Positions 42,741 to 55,481 of a stretch of DNA of 64,000 nucleotides are shown here, piece after piece. Numbering within the stretch: the first letter of the stretch is position 1; each line of letters begins with the position of its first letter. The stretch is taken from the NCBI GenBank assembly GCA_025526935.1, contig JAHLKD010000063.1, positions 268,722 through 332,721 of the forward strand. Direction: 5' to 3'. This DNA comes from Cladochytrium replicatum. Taxonomy: Eukaryota > Chytridiomycota > Chytridiomycetes > Cladochytriales > Cladochytriaceae. The notes beneath the pieces are model-generated. The model worked only from the letters and a program-made list of their open reading frames with translations, searched no databases and was not told the DNA's origin. A program made the position numbers and the translations under genes.

Positions 42741-45584
42741 ATGCCGGCGCTCCCTATGGATTCTCGCTCTTCCCAACAACAACCGAAACCAACGGCGTTC
42801 ATGACCCGCAAAGCTCAGGATGACAATCTCTTTGTCTTTGACGGAGAGAATTATCATACCTGGCGACTCCGCATGGTGGCCTATCTCGAGGGCAAGGAGC
42901 TCTGGACAGTTGTCGACAAGGGACCAAATCCTGACCCACGACTGCGAACTGGTTTTGACGAGACTAGCAATGCTGGCAAGGCCGAAATCGCCGCCCATGA
43001 AGAAAGTGTTCTGGATGATCGCAAGGCCCGATCCAAGATCATCGGGAAGCTCAGCAACGTCGTACTTTCGCTTGTCACCAGCGCGAACACCGCAAAGGCG
43101 ATGCTCGTAGCCCTCGATCAGATGTACCAGCGCCAGGCCAACGTCAACAGGATCACACTCCGACGCGAGCTAATGGGGAAAAAGATGAGTACCGGGTCTG
43201 ATCTTAAGACCCACATCTCGGAACTTGCCATGATTGTCCAGAGACTGACCGCTATTGGTGATTCCATTTCCCCAGACCAGCACATCATCTACCTGCTCAG
43301 CTCCCTCCCTCCGGAATTCGATACTGTGATTGCCACAATTGACGTTGAGGATGACACCCGCCGAGAGGACTACCAATATGTTGTCGGCCGACTTCTCGAC
43401 GACGAAAGTAAACGACGAAGTCGCGAAAACGAGGAAGGTAACAGTCGAGATCAAGCTTATCAGACCTCCGGCGGCAACCAACGACTTTGCTGGAACTGTA
43501 GCCAGCCAGGCCACTTCGCTGCCAACTGTCCTAACCAGACCTCGAGTTTGGGTGGTTCAAATCAAGGCTCTGGAAACGGACAAGGTGGTAGCGGAGGTCG
43601 AGGAGGTCGAGGTGGCGGACGAGGTACTGGAAGAGGCGGTCGAGGTCGAGGGAGCGGGGGTAGAGGACGCGGTCGAGGAAATGGAGGATCCAACCGCGGT
43701 GGCGGAAGAAGCGGTGGGCACGCAAACGAAGTAACGCTACCTGCGATTGCGTTCATGGCTTCGGAGAGATTCTCTGATCGATCTTCTAAGTGGTTCTTCG
43801 ACACTGGGGCTTCGCACCACCTGTGCAACGATCAAAGGGCGTTCATCGAGTTGCGGAAGATTACTCCGATTGAGATCGACACCGCAAATGCTGGATCAGG
43901 ACTCAAGGTTGTCGGGATCGGAAGAGTTCGATTGCTGGTATCAGTTGGAGGGCGGGAGAGGGAGGTGATCCTTAGTGAAGTGTACTTCGCTCCGAACCTG
44001 TCTGACAACTTGGTATCATGGAATCGACTCATAGAACACCGTCTCAAGCTCTACGGTGCTGGCAAGAAGATCCAGATCGGTCGCAACAATGAGATAGTCA
44101 TGGAGTTCACACAAGATAAGACTTGCAACTTGTTTGCACTTGATCTGTCCCGATCGATCGCCAGGGTGGCACGACGTAACGACGCAACAGCGGATCTCAT
44201 CACTTGGCATAGAAGGTTCGGACACGCTGGATTCAATCGGATCGAGGAGGCCCAGAAGCTAGTTGAAGGAATGGAGATCGATGGAACTGAGAGGTTGGAC
44301 CCTTGTCCGACCTGTGTGAAAGCTAAGTTGACCAGAACTAGCTTTCCACGGATCAAGGACATTGACGTTAATTCCCATAGCACCCTCTACATCGATCTCC
44401 AAGGACCAATAAAGCCGCCCACCTACGGAGGTGCAATCTATGCCGCGGTCGCAGCACACAGGAACTCTGGAGTCCTGGTTGTACGCCCCCTGAAAACCAA
44501 GGATCTGGCATTCGAGTTCAGTCAAGATGCCGTGCGAGAGATAGGACTCCTTACTGGCAAGGAGGTCCAAGTAGTTGTCACCGACAACGCAAAAGAGTTG
44601 ATTTCACAAAAGTACGAGGCATGGGCACGGAAGCGCGGCATTCAACATCACACTACCATGCCGTACACCCCGATGCAGAATGGACCTGTTGAGCGAGCAA
44701 ATCGGACCCTCCAAAATCTTACACGAGCTATGTTAAATGAGGCAGGGGCAAACAGCAAGCTATGGGGCGAGGCGATGGTAACAGCATGTTACCTAAACAA
44801 CCGGCTCCCGCGCAAGATCGGCAAGACGAGTATTACGCCATTGGAGGCCGCGACAGGCAGAAAACCAAACGTCAGCAAACTGCGGACCTGGGGATGCGTG
44901 GCATACGTGCACGATCCCCTCCCATCGGGCAAGCTAGCGGATCGAGCGATCCCAGGAATCTTCGTTGGATACGAAGCATTCGGATTTCGTGTCTGGGACC
45001 CGAAAAGGAAAGTAATGATGAGAAGCAAGTCGGTGGTGTTTGATGAGAAGCATACCTGGAATGAGCGAGCCCTTACTGATGCCCTTGAACTGGTCTCTTT
45101 CGAAAACCTCCCCCAACACAGAGACTCGGCAAAACCGCTCAAACACACCGACTTGGCCAGCAACAACAGCGACAGCGATGACAGCAGCTATAGAGATAGC
45201 GACAGCGACGACAGTGAGGGGGAGGTCGAGACCAATTCAAGGGACAAGGACACGGAATCGGAGGACGACGAAGTAGAGGTGCAAGATCCTGGGCTATTGA
45301 AGCGGAAACCCAGCACTAGTAAGATTCCTGTGCGCCGAGGAAGCCGAGAGAAAAGGCCAGTCGAACGGTATGGCTTTGAGAAGGTGAAACAAGTCGGATC
45401 GGCACGAGTAGCCTCAAAAAGGAAGGTGATCTTGCACACGGAACCAAGGACGTATGAGGAAGCCATGGCGAGCCTGGAGAAGGACGACTGGACGGCTGCC
45501 ATGCAAGAGGAGATCCTTGCGCATCGCGAGAACTCAACGTGGCGACTTGTACCGAGGCCTGCAGGGCGAAACATCATCAAGTCA
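42741..45584 (+). pseudogene. Ty1/copia element C, Gag-protease-integrase, truncated at RT
   Basis: A distinct, more conventional copia polyprotein. The first ATG is 42741, with another at 42756. Gag has NYHTWRLRMVAYLEGKELW, a CCHC knuckle (CWNCSQPGHFAANC) and a ~60-residue Arg/Gly-rich stretch. The protease is FFDTGASHHLC. The integrase has WHRRFGHAGF and CPTCVKAKL, then YIDLQGPIK, VVTDNAKELIS and the canonical PMQNGPVERANRT. An acidic Ser/Asp linker precedes the very start of RT (WTAAMQEEILAHRENSTW). The frame is intact for about 948 codons until the LTR at 45585 cuts it. RT and RNase H are missing, and no LTR of this family is visible. Confidence 0.9.
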
Positions 45585-46183
45585 TGTTGAACAAAGCTGT
45601 GGTCTGGATCCTCAGGTTGTGTGTGTTGTTAATTCACGGGTTAATGTTGCTAAGAGATGAATAAAGAAGATTGCGAGTCACAAGTACTAGCGCAAGAGAA
45701 TGCTCCTTGTGTGTATCGCCACAGGCTCCTTAAATAAGTGTACTGTCGTTTTGGCTTTTCCTTCCGGAAGATCTGGATCGCAGCGATAAGGTTTGACTCT
45801 TCTTCTCACGGGCGTAGCGAAGCATATTCATGCTAAGCTGTGCGTGAGATCTAGCTCTCCTCAACAGGATTGTTCTCACACATGATTCCCACAAACGCGT
45901 TAATCATATGTAAACCTTTGCTGTGATCTGATCCGGGCTTCACTTCTACAAGTGGATGATAGAAAAGTAATGACAGTTTACTATACCTATGGCCGCAATA
46001 AATATAACCCATGAAGAAATAACCGGAGGTATCCAAACTCGTAATAGATCATCATCTATATGCTTTAGTTCAATAGTTAGAAATGTTGCTCGGTGAAGAG
46101 TGACATTTCTGTATATCGGGCGTTTGTGTTTTTGTACTATCAATGACTGGATTGGCCAAGTCCATCAATCGAAATACTTAACA
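45585..46183 (-). repeat. Family A LTR, minus, second LTR subtype
   Basis: 599 bp. It belongs with 47861 and 58300 to a subtype marked by GTTGTTAATTC, ATGTTGCTAAG, ATCGCAGCG and CACGGGCGTAG. Left flank is element C (AAGTCA); right flank is family B (GATATG). Confidence 0.92.
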
Positions 46184-47860
46184 GATATGAAAATCATTCA
46201 TGCTTTGAATCTAAATACCAAACGCATAAGCGAATATTTTCATTTTACTTTTCATGAGGGAGTATTTGTTGGCTTAAACCCAACATCACAAACTTTAAAT
46301 GACCTCACCAAACACTATCCTATTCCTCAGGGTCAACATTTTGATATTTCAAAGTTACCTGATATGAATAGCGATAATGACAATACTACAGACTCAGATT
46401 CTGATGATAGTGCTAATACCTCATCTGATGAGGAGTTGTATCCCAACCAACGATTTTATCATCGAATGGATATCTCACAAATGAATGTTACTCCTATGTC
46501 CCAACATGATTCAAATGTTGATGACGAGCACGATACCACCAATGACTATAACCATTCGTTAAACATGAACGATGACACTTATGTACCACTCTCTGTACAA
46601 CACGTACAAGAACAAAGTGAAGATGATTCCCAAAGTGATTTGGAAGATTTACAATGGATTGGTGAAGATGATGACAACGATTATGGATTTGTTGCACACA
46701 AAGCCAAACGTCGCAAACTTAAAGGCAAACAACCTATGGTTACTCCAACAAACAGATTTCATCCCCAGCGAAGACATCCTTTGTTGAGACGTAATATCCC
46801 CAATGTCAATGTAACTGAGAAAGCAAAATCGAGTACACCCGACGTTCCTATACCTCAAGGACACTTGAGAAGTATTCCCAAAACAGTCCAGGAAGCTATG
46901 TCGCGACCAGATGAATGGCCATACTGGCTTGCTTGCAGCCATGTGTGAAGAAAATCAACAACTTATCAATTTGGGAACATGGAACAAAGGCATCTTGCCA
47001 AAGGGGAACAACCTTCTCACTGGCAAATGGGTTTATTCATACAAACTTGATGAAGATGGCAACATCATCCGATTCAAGGCACGATGGGTAGTTAGAGGGT
47101 TCTCCCAGATACAGGGAATGGATTTCGACAAAACCTATTCTCCTGTGGCGAAAACCACTACAATTCAAATACTAGTTGCTCTTGCTGCAATTGTCAAATT
47201 ACACATCTATCAATTTGACTAGCATATCTCAATGCATCACTTGAGGAAGATGTTTATGTTGAAATGCCTCATGGATTTACAGAGACTGACGAATCTGGCA
47301 ATCCATTAGTTTGTAATCTTGTCAAAAGCTTATATGGTTTACATCAAGCTGCTAGAGAATGGTACAAATGCCTCTGGGCAAAATATGAAGACATGGGATA
47401 CATCCGTGATCTTTCAGATGCTTGTCATTTCTGGCAAATGAAATCATCTACTCACAGTTCCACAGTGAAAATACGTGAACACACTACTGTTCATGTAGAT
47501 GATATTCTTCATTTCTCTCCAGACCCAAATGGCTACCAAGACTTCATGGATGGCTTGAATTCCTCATTCAAGGTTGGAAGTCACTCTACAGCCAAATGGA
47601 TTCTGAAAATGCAATTGATCAAAACTACTCACAGTTATTTCATAACCAATGCTCAATATGCAAAGGAAATATTGCAGAGATTGAAATTATGGGAATCCAA
47701 TCTTAAACCAGCCAAAACACCTATTTCTTCTCACTGCAAACATGACACAAGCTTGCCTATTTTATCCAAAAATGATGCAACTATTTTTCGCTCGGAACTC
47801 ATGAAAATCTCGTAACTAGCTACAAAGACCAGACCTGATTTATCTTATGCTGTCAATGTC
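46184..47860 (+). pseudogene. Family B pol fragment (B2)
   Basis: Corresponds to B1 from about 28279 (end of integrase) to about 29958 (within RT/connection). Breaks are a 4-bp CTTG insertion near 46929, a 7-bp deletion near 47220 (GACTAGCAT) and a stop at about 47813 (TCGTAACTA, other copies TCGTACCTA). Bounded on both sides by A LTRs of the same subtype. Confidence 0.9.
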
Positions 47861-48458
47861 TGTTGAACAAAGCTGTGGTCTGGATCCTCAAGTTGTGTGT
47901 GTTGTTAATTCACGGGTTAATGTTGCTAAGAGATGAATAAAGAAGATTGCGAGTCACAAGTACTAGCGCAAGAGAATGCTCCTTGTGTGTATCGCCACAG
48001 GCTCCTTAAATAAGTGTACTGTCGTTTTGGCTTTTCCTTCCGGAAGATCTGGATCGCAGCGATAAGGTTTGACTCTTCTTCTCACGGGCGTAGCGAAGCA
48101 TATTCATGCTAAGCTGTGCGTGAGATCTAGCTCTCCTCAACAGGATTGTTCTCACACATGATTCCCACAAACGCGTTAATCATATGTAAACCTTTGCTGT
48201 GATCTGATCCGGGCTTCACTTCTACAAGTGGGTGATAGAAAAGTAATGACAGTTTACTATACCTATGGCCGCAATAAATATAACCCATGAAGAAATAACT
48301 GGAGGTATCCAAACTCGTAATAGATCATCATCTATATGCTTTAGTTCAATAGTTAGAAATGTTGCTCAGTGAAGAGTGACATTCTGTATATCGGGCGTTT
48401 GTGTTTTTGTACTATCAATGACTGGATTGGCCAAGTCCATCAATCGAAATACTTAACA
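47861..48458 (-). repeat. Family A LTR, minus, second subtype
   Basis: 598 bp. Left flank is B pol at B1 position ~29958; right flank is B at ~27246, so the two flanks are not contiguous in any B element. Confidence 0.92.
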
Positions 48459-51186
48459 ACAAACACTGCCCAAGAGCAGCAGACAACCACGTCTGGTGTA
48501 AGGTTTGACACAGTGAAGGACAACAATGTTTTCCCAAAAGATTCTAACAACAAAACTAGAAATTACGGGGGTGAAGTTTTAGACGGAGCTTCATCTGCAA
48601 CATTAAGTCTATACTCCCAAACAATGGCTGATAATGGAGTAAACAACGTTTCAGCTGTGACCATCAACAAATTAGCTAGATTACACCGGCAATTTGGTCA
48701 CATACATTTGCGGAAAATCCTGCAAACTTTACATTCTCTGGGAAAGAAACTGCCCAAAAGTCAGGAGTGATGCACTTGATTTTGTTAACTCGTCTATTAT
48801 ACAGAACTGCATAATTTGCAATCAGACTAAGGCTGTACAAACTCCAATTTACTCAACGCTAAGTCCAGCACTGAGGAAATTATATCGCCTACATACTGAT
48901 GCAGTACCAATTGTCAGAAATGGCAAAATAATAGGTCACTGGCAGATTATTGTAGATGAATACAGTTCTCACATCACAATCTACTTCTTGCAACGAAAGA
49001 GCGAAGCCTCTGATAGTATGCTAAGACACATTGCAGATGTTGAAAATAGATTTCTGCCACTTCACGTCTATGAAGTGAGATCCGATTCTGGAGAACTATT
49101 GTCAAACCAATTCTTGACTTGGTGCAGTAACAAGGTACCACGCATACATGCGCATCCTTCACCTGCATCAGTCAAAGAGCTAAATGGTCTTGCTGAACGG
49201 AATGTCCGTTCAAGGAAAGAGATGTACAAGTCTATGCTGAAAACAGCTGTGTTGAGTGTTGTTTCGTTCATAAAAGTTTTCCTTCTTTGTTTTTACTTTC
49301 AAAAGAAAAAGTTCAGCTGAGGATAACAACAGCATTATTGTTGATCCTCGGACTTGCGACATGATGTTGAATGGCTTGTGGTTTAACCCACGACACTAGC
49401 TTTGTTGTTATCCAAAATTTTCATTCCTGTTTCTATTTCGGCTTCATGTTCTTCGACGAAAACTTCAAAAGCCAGCGTTCCAGAAAATTCCGGATCACCA
49501 GCAAACTTGAAGGGGACTTACCAAAGGAGGAAGGAGAGCGCCGCTGCTGACGTGGCAAGGACAAATTAAGGGAGGCTTTGTTGGGAATGGGAGAACCTAT
49601 AAAAGGTGTGAGTCTTAAGCTTCCAATACATTGAACAAGTACCTCTTATCTGATCTTACCTGCCTACGACGAAATTCTACAAGCTGGTCTTCCACATACT
49701 TTACAGTTCATCAAATTTGCCATCCTTTATGCTGCGACTGTGGAAAATTGTGTTTACCATTCTAGAACTAAGAATGTACCACATACTGTTTACTTTGACA
49801 AGCTGATTGATCCGGCAATCATTCACACCTTTGGTACCCTGGTTAGTCTCTGGATTTCTCCAGAACAAAGGTCTAGTCGCAAAGTATCAGAGAAGTCAGA
49901 GCTAGGACTATTTCTGGGTTATAAGGGTGAAGATATGAAAATCATTCATGCTTTGAATCTTAATACCAAATGCATAATCGAATATTTTCATTTTACTTTT
50001 CATGAGGGAGTATTTGTTGGCTTAAACCCAACATCACAAACTTTAAATGACCTCACCAAACACTATCCTATTCCTCAGGGTCAACATTTTGATATTTCAA
50101 ATTTACCTGATATGAATAGCGATAATGACAATACTACAGACTCAGATTCTGATCATAGCGCTAACACCTCATCTGATGAGGAGTTGGATCCCAACCAACG
50201 ATTTTATCATCGAATGGATATCTCACAAGTGCATGTTACTCCTATGTCCCAACATGATTCAAATGTTGATGACGAGCACGATACCACCAACGACTATAAC
50301 CATTCGTTAAACATGAACGATGACACTTATGTACCACTTTCTGTACAACACGTACAAGAACAAAATGAAGATGATTCCCAAAGTGATTTGGAAGATTTAC
50401 AATGGATTGGTGAAGATGATGACAACAATTATGGATTTGTTGCACACAAAGCCAAACGTCGCAAACTTAAAGGCAAACAACCTATGGTTACTCCAACAAA
50501 CAGATTTCATCCCCAGCGAAGACATCCTTTGTTGAGACGTAATATCCCCAATGTCAATGTAAATGAGAAAGCAAAATCGAGTACACCCGACGTTCCTATA
50601 CCTCAAGGACACTTGAGAAGTATTCCCAAAACAGTCCAGGAAGCTATGTCGCGACCAGATGAATGGCCATACTGGCTTGCAGCCATGTGTGAAGAAAATC
50701 AACAACTTATCAATTTGGGAACATGGAACAAAGGCATCTTGCCAAATGGGAACAACCTTCTCACTGGCAAATGGGTTTATTCATACAAACTTGATGAAGA
50801 TGGCAACATCATCCGATTCAAGGCACGATGGGTAGTTAGAGGGTTCTCCCAGATACAGGGAATGGATTTCGACAAAACCTATTCTCCTGTGGCGAAAACC
50901 ACTACAATTCGATTACTAGTTGCTCTTGCTGCAATTGTCAAATTACACATCTATCAATTTGACATTACAGGAGCATATCTCAATGCATCACTTGAGGAAG
51001 ATGTTTATGTTGAAATGCCTCATGGATTTACAGAGACTGACGAATCTGGCAATCCATTAGTTTGTAATCTTGTCAAAAGCTTATATGGTTTACATCAAGC
51101 TGCTAGAGAATGGTACAAATGCCTCTGGGCAAAATATGAAGACATGGGATACATCCGTGATCTTTCAGATGCTTGTCATTTCTGGC
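48459..51186 (+). pseudogene. Family B pol fragment (B3), split by a D solo LTR and fused to A
   Basis: Begins at B1 position ~27246 and runs through integrase into RT. A 1-bp insertion near 48758 (CCCAAAAGTC) shifts frame. A solo LTR of another family (49250-49681) lies in the integrase core. After it the frame is open from 49740 to the RT (FDITGAYLNA, LYGLHQAAREWYKCLW). At 51186 the sequence switches within GCAT..TATGCAGC to family A, out of frame. The RT catalytic box of B is lost. Confidence 0.9.
49250..49681 (+). repeat. Solo LTR of a third family (D), with target duplication
   Basis: 432 bp starting TGTTGAGTGTTG and ending AATTCTACA, flanked by AGCTG on both sides (49245-49249 and 49682-49686). 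A clear TATA box, TATAAAAGG, lies at 49598-49606, about 75 bp before the end. No internal region of this family is in the window. Confidence 0.9.
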
Positions 51187-53105
51187 ATATGCAGCAAGAA
51201 AACGAAAACGTCAAGCAAGTGCAAATTTGTCGAACGCCAAAAGGAAACAAAATTCCTTGTTTACCCGGTCCGTTCCTAATATCGATTGGACCCTGAAGGC
51301 CGATTCCTCATATCCAACACAACCAATTGCGAATGGAAATATACGGACTGCACCAAAGACTCTTCGTGAGGCTTTATCACGATCCGATGAGGCTCCATTC
51401 TGGTTAGCGGCGATGAAGGAGGAAGTTACACAACTAGTCGGCAACAATACTTGGGCCGAAACGTTTTTACCTGATGGACGGAATTTATTATCGGGCAAAT
51501 GGGTTTTCACATATAAGCTTGACGAACATGGCAATATTACTCGATTCAAAGCACGTTGGGTCGTACGAGGATTTTCACAGATTGAAGGATTGGATTTCGA
51601 TGAAACCTATTCTCCAGTTACGAAAACGTCCACGATCCGTTTTCTGATTGCATTAGCAGCATTAGTCGGCATGATCATATTCCAGTTTGATATCAAGGGT
51701 GCATATCTCAATGCGATACTGGAAGAAGAGAACTACGTCGAACTCCCTCATGGTTTCGGACGAGTAGATTTCCAGAATCGACCCATCGTCTGCAGACTTA
51801 TCAAAAGTCTGTACGGTCTACACCAGGCAGCTCGAGAATGGTACAAAACTCTTTGGAAACAATATCTCAGTGGTGGTTTCGTGCGGAATATTGCAGACAT
51901 CTGTCATTTCTGGCGATACAATCCAACAAATAATACCCGCGAACACACTACCGTTCATGTCGATGATATACTACATTTTTCCACAGATCCAAACGCATAT
52001 CATCGGTTTCAGACCGATTTGGAAACTTCGTTCACAGTAGGCAGTACTTCGAAGGCGAAATGGATTCTGAAAATGGAGTTATTGCAGACAACGGAAGGAT
52101 ATTTCCTTAGCAATGCATTGTACGTAAAGAAGATTCTCGAAGAAGCGAATTTATGGGGTACCAACATCAAACCGACCAAAACACCGATGTCAAAATCATG
52201 TATCTTTGATGAGACCACACCAACACTGTCCGATGCCGAGGCAACACAATTTCGATCAATGTTAATGAAGATATCGTACGTGGCGACTAAGACACGACCG
52301 GATATTTCATACGCAGTCAATATTTTGGCACAACATCAGATTGATCCTCGACAGTCAGAATCAAAGGCTCTCTATCGATTACAACGATATTTACTCGGTA
52401 CTTGGGATTACGGTTTACACTATACACGGACTGGTATCACGTCTCCGATGCTAAGACCCGACGGTCTCTACATGTTTGATTCGGCTAACAACCCACAAGG
52501 TTATGCCGATGCAGACTGGGCGGGCGATGCAGATAGATACTCACGAACCGGTTACGTGGTAATGTTCGCTAATGCGGCAATCAGTTGGCAGTCGATTCGA
52601 CAACAGACTATTGCAGCCTCGTCGTCGGAAGCCGAACTGTATGCGCTGAACGAACTATCGCGTGAGATGAAGTGGATGAAAAATCTTATGACGGGTATTG
52701 GAATTACGTCGTTCAATCCGCTCCGTTTATGGCAAGACAATCAATCCACCGAGTCTATCGCAAACAGTCTGTTCAACAACAAACGGACCAAACACATGGA
52801 CGTTCGCGAGAGATTTGTGAATCTCCAAGTTGAACAGAAACATCAGGAGTTACACCATATGGATACTTCTGATATGATCGCGGACATCTTAACTAAACCT
52901 CTTGGAAGTAAATTATACCTTAAACACAGGGGCTCGTTGGGGCTAGTCAGTCAGTCTTCACTTAATATACTATCTTGAACGACCGGCTGGCGATGTCCAT
53001 ACAACTCACCTTTATTTCAATAGAATATCAACTTCAGCATTTACAGAAAGTTATGATCGATTGAGTGATACTCTCGGTTGTACCTATCTAATGACTGAGG
53101 GGGTG
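51187..53105 (+). pseudogene. Family A RT-RNase H fragment (A4)
   Basis: Begins at A1 position ~20815 (YAARKRKRQ) just before the RT domain and runs without stops to 52978, including HVDD and all RNase H motifs, followed by the A 3' leader and purine-rich tract. Gag, protease and integrase are replaced by a family B fragment in another frame. Confidence 0.9.
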
Positions 53106-53581
53106 TGTTAAGTATTTCGATTGATGGACTTGGCCAATCCAGTCATTGATAGTACAAAAACACAAACGCCCGATATACAGAAATGTCACTCTTCACTGAG
53201 CAACATTTCTAACTATTGAACTAAAGCATATAGATGATGATCTATTACGAGTTTGGATACCTCCGGTTATTTCTTCATGGGTTATATTTATTGCAGCCAT
53301 AGGTATAGTAAACTGTCATTACTTTTCTATCATCCACTTGTAGAAGTGAAGCCCGGATCAGATCACAGCAAAGGTTTACATATGATTAACGCGTTCGTGG
53401 GAATCATGTGTGAGAACAATCCTGTTGAGGAGAGCTAGATCTCACGCACAGCTTAGCATGATTATGCTTCGCTACGCCTGTGAGAAGAAGAGTCAAACCT
53501 TATCGCTTCAATCCAGATCTTCCGGAAGGAAAAGCCAAAACGACAGTACACTTATTTAAGGAGCCTGTGGCGATACACACA
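53106..53581 (+). repeat. 3' LTR of A4, truncated
   Basis: First ~476 bp of an A LTR (TGTTAAGT..ATACACACAA), then a sudden switch to an inverted A LTR. Confidence 0.9.
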
Positions 53582-53582
53582 A

Positions 53583-54172
53583 AAGCTGTGGTCTGGATCC
53601 TCAGGTTGTGTGTGTTGCTAATTCACGGGTTAATGTTTCTAAGAGATGAATAAAGAAGATTGCGAGTCACAAGTACTAGCACAAGAGAATGCTCCTTGTG
53701 TGTATCGCCACAGGCTCCTTAAATAAGTGTACTGTCGTTTTGGCTTTTCCTTCCGGAAGATCTGGATTGAAGCGATAAGGTTTGACTCTTCTTCTCACAG
53801 GCGTAGCGAAGCATAATCATGCTAAGCTGTGCGTGAGATCTAGCTCTCCTCAACAGGATTGTTCTCACACATGATTCCCACGAACGCGTTAATCATATGT
53901 AAACCTTTGCTGTGATCTGATCCGGGCTTCACTTCTACAAGTGGATGATAGAAAAGTAATGACAGTTTACTATACCTATGGCTGCAATAAATATAACCCA
54001 TGAAGAAATAACCGGAGGTATCCAACCTCGTAATAGATCATCATCTATATGCTTTAGTTCAATAGTTAGAAATGTTGCTCAGTGAAGAGTGACATTTCTG
54101 TATATCGGGCGTTTGTGTTTTTGTACTATCAATGACTGGATTGGCCAAGTCCATCAATCGAAATACTTAACA
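53583..54172 (-). repeat. Family A LTR, minus, missing its first few bases
   Basis: About 590 bp starting AAAGCTGTGG (the TGTTGAAC tip is lost at the junction) and ending ACTTAACA. Together with 53106-53581 it makes a large palindrome. Right flank is antisense family B. Confidence 0.9.
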
Positions 54173-55481
54173 GTCTGGAGTCATCCAAGCAGTAGCACCA
54201 GAGTCAATCAAACCGAGAGGTTTGGAATTTACGTGTAGATTGCAGTTGGTACTCTTCAATGCTGTGATAATAGAGGGATGTGTAAAATCCACAATATTAT
54301 TAGCTTTGAATATTGAAGAGAAGGATTTGATGGATTGTACCTTTCTGGAAGGTTCTGATTCCAGAGAATCGATATCCATGTTCTGGGATGTTGAGGAGGA
54401 AGCACGAGATGCTTTTATCTGTTTCCATTCCTCATCATTCAGACTTTTGGCTAGTTTGCGTTTCCTGCAGAAATTCTGCGTGTGGCCAGATTTGCCACAG
54501 AAATCGCAAGAGAATTTGTTGTTCTTCGCATCCTTAGATTTTGATGTGGCACGATTGTTTGCAGTCTTACTGAATGATTTCTCTCATCTCAGCAAGTAAG
54601 TTCTGCATTGTTCTCAGGTAATGGTGTTCTGATTGTATCTTCTGACCAGAATCATCCTCATCATCAAGTAGATCAGGTTCATACTTTGTGAAAGTGTCCA
54701 TTGAGATGTCTCTGAGTAAAATCGAAAAGGATTGTAGATTGATATCAGGTTCACCGATCTTTGAGCAAACTCGAGTGAGAAGTTTGTGAATAACAGCTTC
54801 AGCCGGTTGGGTTGAAAGCTTTTCCTCGGTGAGTTGAATCAGCTCAGCAATGAATGATTTGACTTCAAGTGCATCTTCACCGTTGGAGCAAGCTAGAGCT
54901 TTGAAACGGTCTTCCCAATGGCGGCTCTCAAAAGTCTTCTGCCGTTTAGCTGCGTAAATTCCGCGTAAAGCAGCAACTCGATCAACGGCATTCTGATGTT
55001 TTTGTACTAAATTGATGTTGACCTCCCGAAAACAATCGGCAAGACAACTGTTTGCAATGTTGTTGTGTCCTTGAGATCGTTCGTACATCTGTAATTCAGC
55101 GCGATATGATTGCACTCGTCGATGATTGTCGTTCACAATTGCGTTGTACTCTTTCAACGCTACGTCGTACTCTTTAACGGCATAATCAAAGTCATTTGTT
55201 GTGTCGTATTCTTCGAGTGCAGATGGTCGTTCAGGCCGTTCAGGCTCCTCTTCTTTCACAAAGTCTTCCGGCTTTGGGTAGGGCGGCTTTGTGAGCAAAG
55301 TTCCAGCTTCTCCTTTCGAGTTTGCATAATTCTGAACGATCTTCATGTATTTATCAAACTCCCCAAGCGTTTGCCCAGTGAACGGCCTTGGTTTTCCGTC
55401 GCGGGTGTCGTTCTTAGGCATACTGTAAGCGTTGGAGATCTGGTGTCGATCGGGGGAAGCGCCTTGTAGCAATTACTATTG
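54173..55481 (-). pseudogene. Family B gag fragment (B5), minus, with internal deletion
   Basis: From the leader and the ATG at 55421, Gag matches B1 to EMREIIQ, then about 200 bp are missing (B1 ~26213-26420) near 54577, with CAGTAAGAC at the join. The CCHC knuckle and protease start follow in a different frame. It ends at 54173 just after the protease active-site region (DSGATAWM). Confidence 0.88.
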
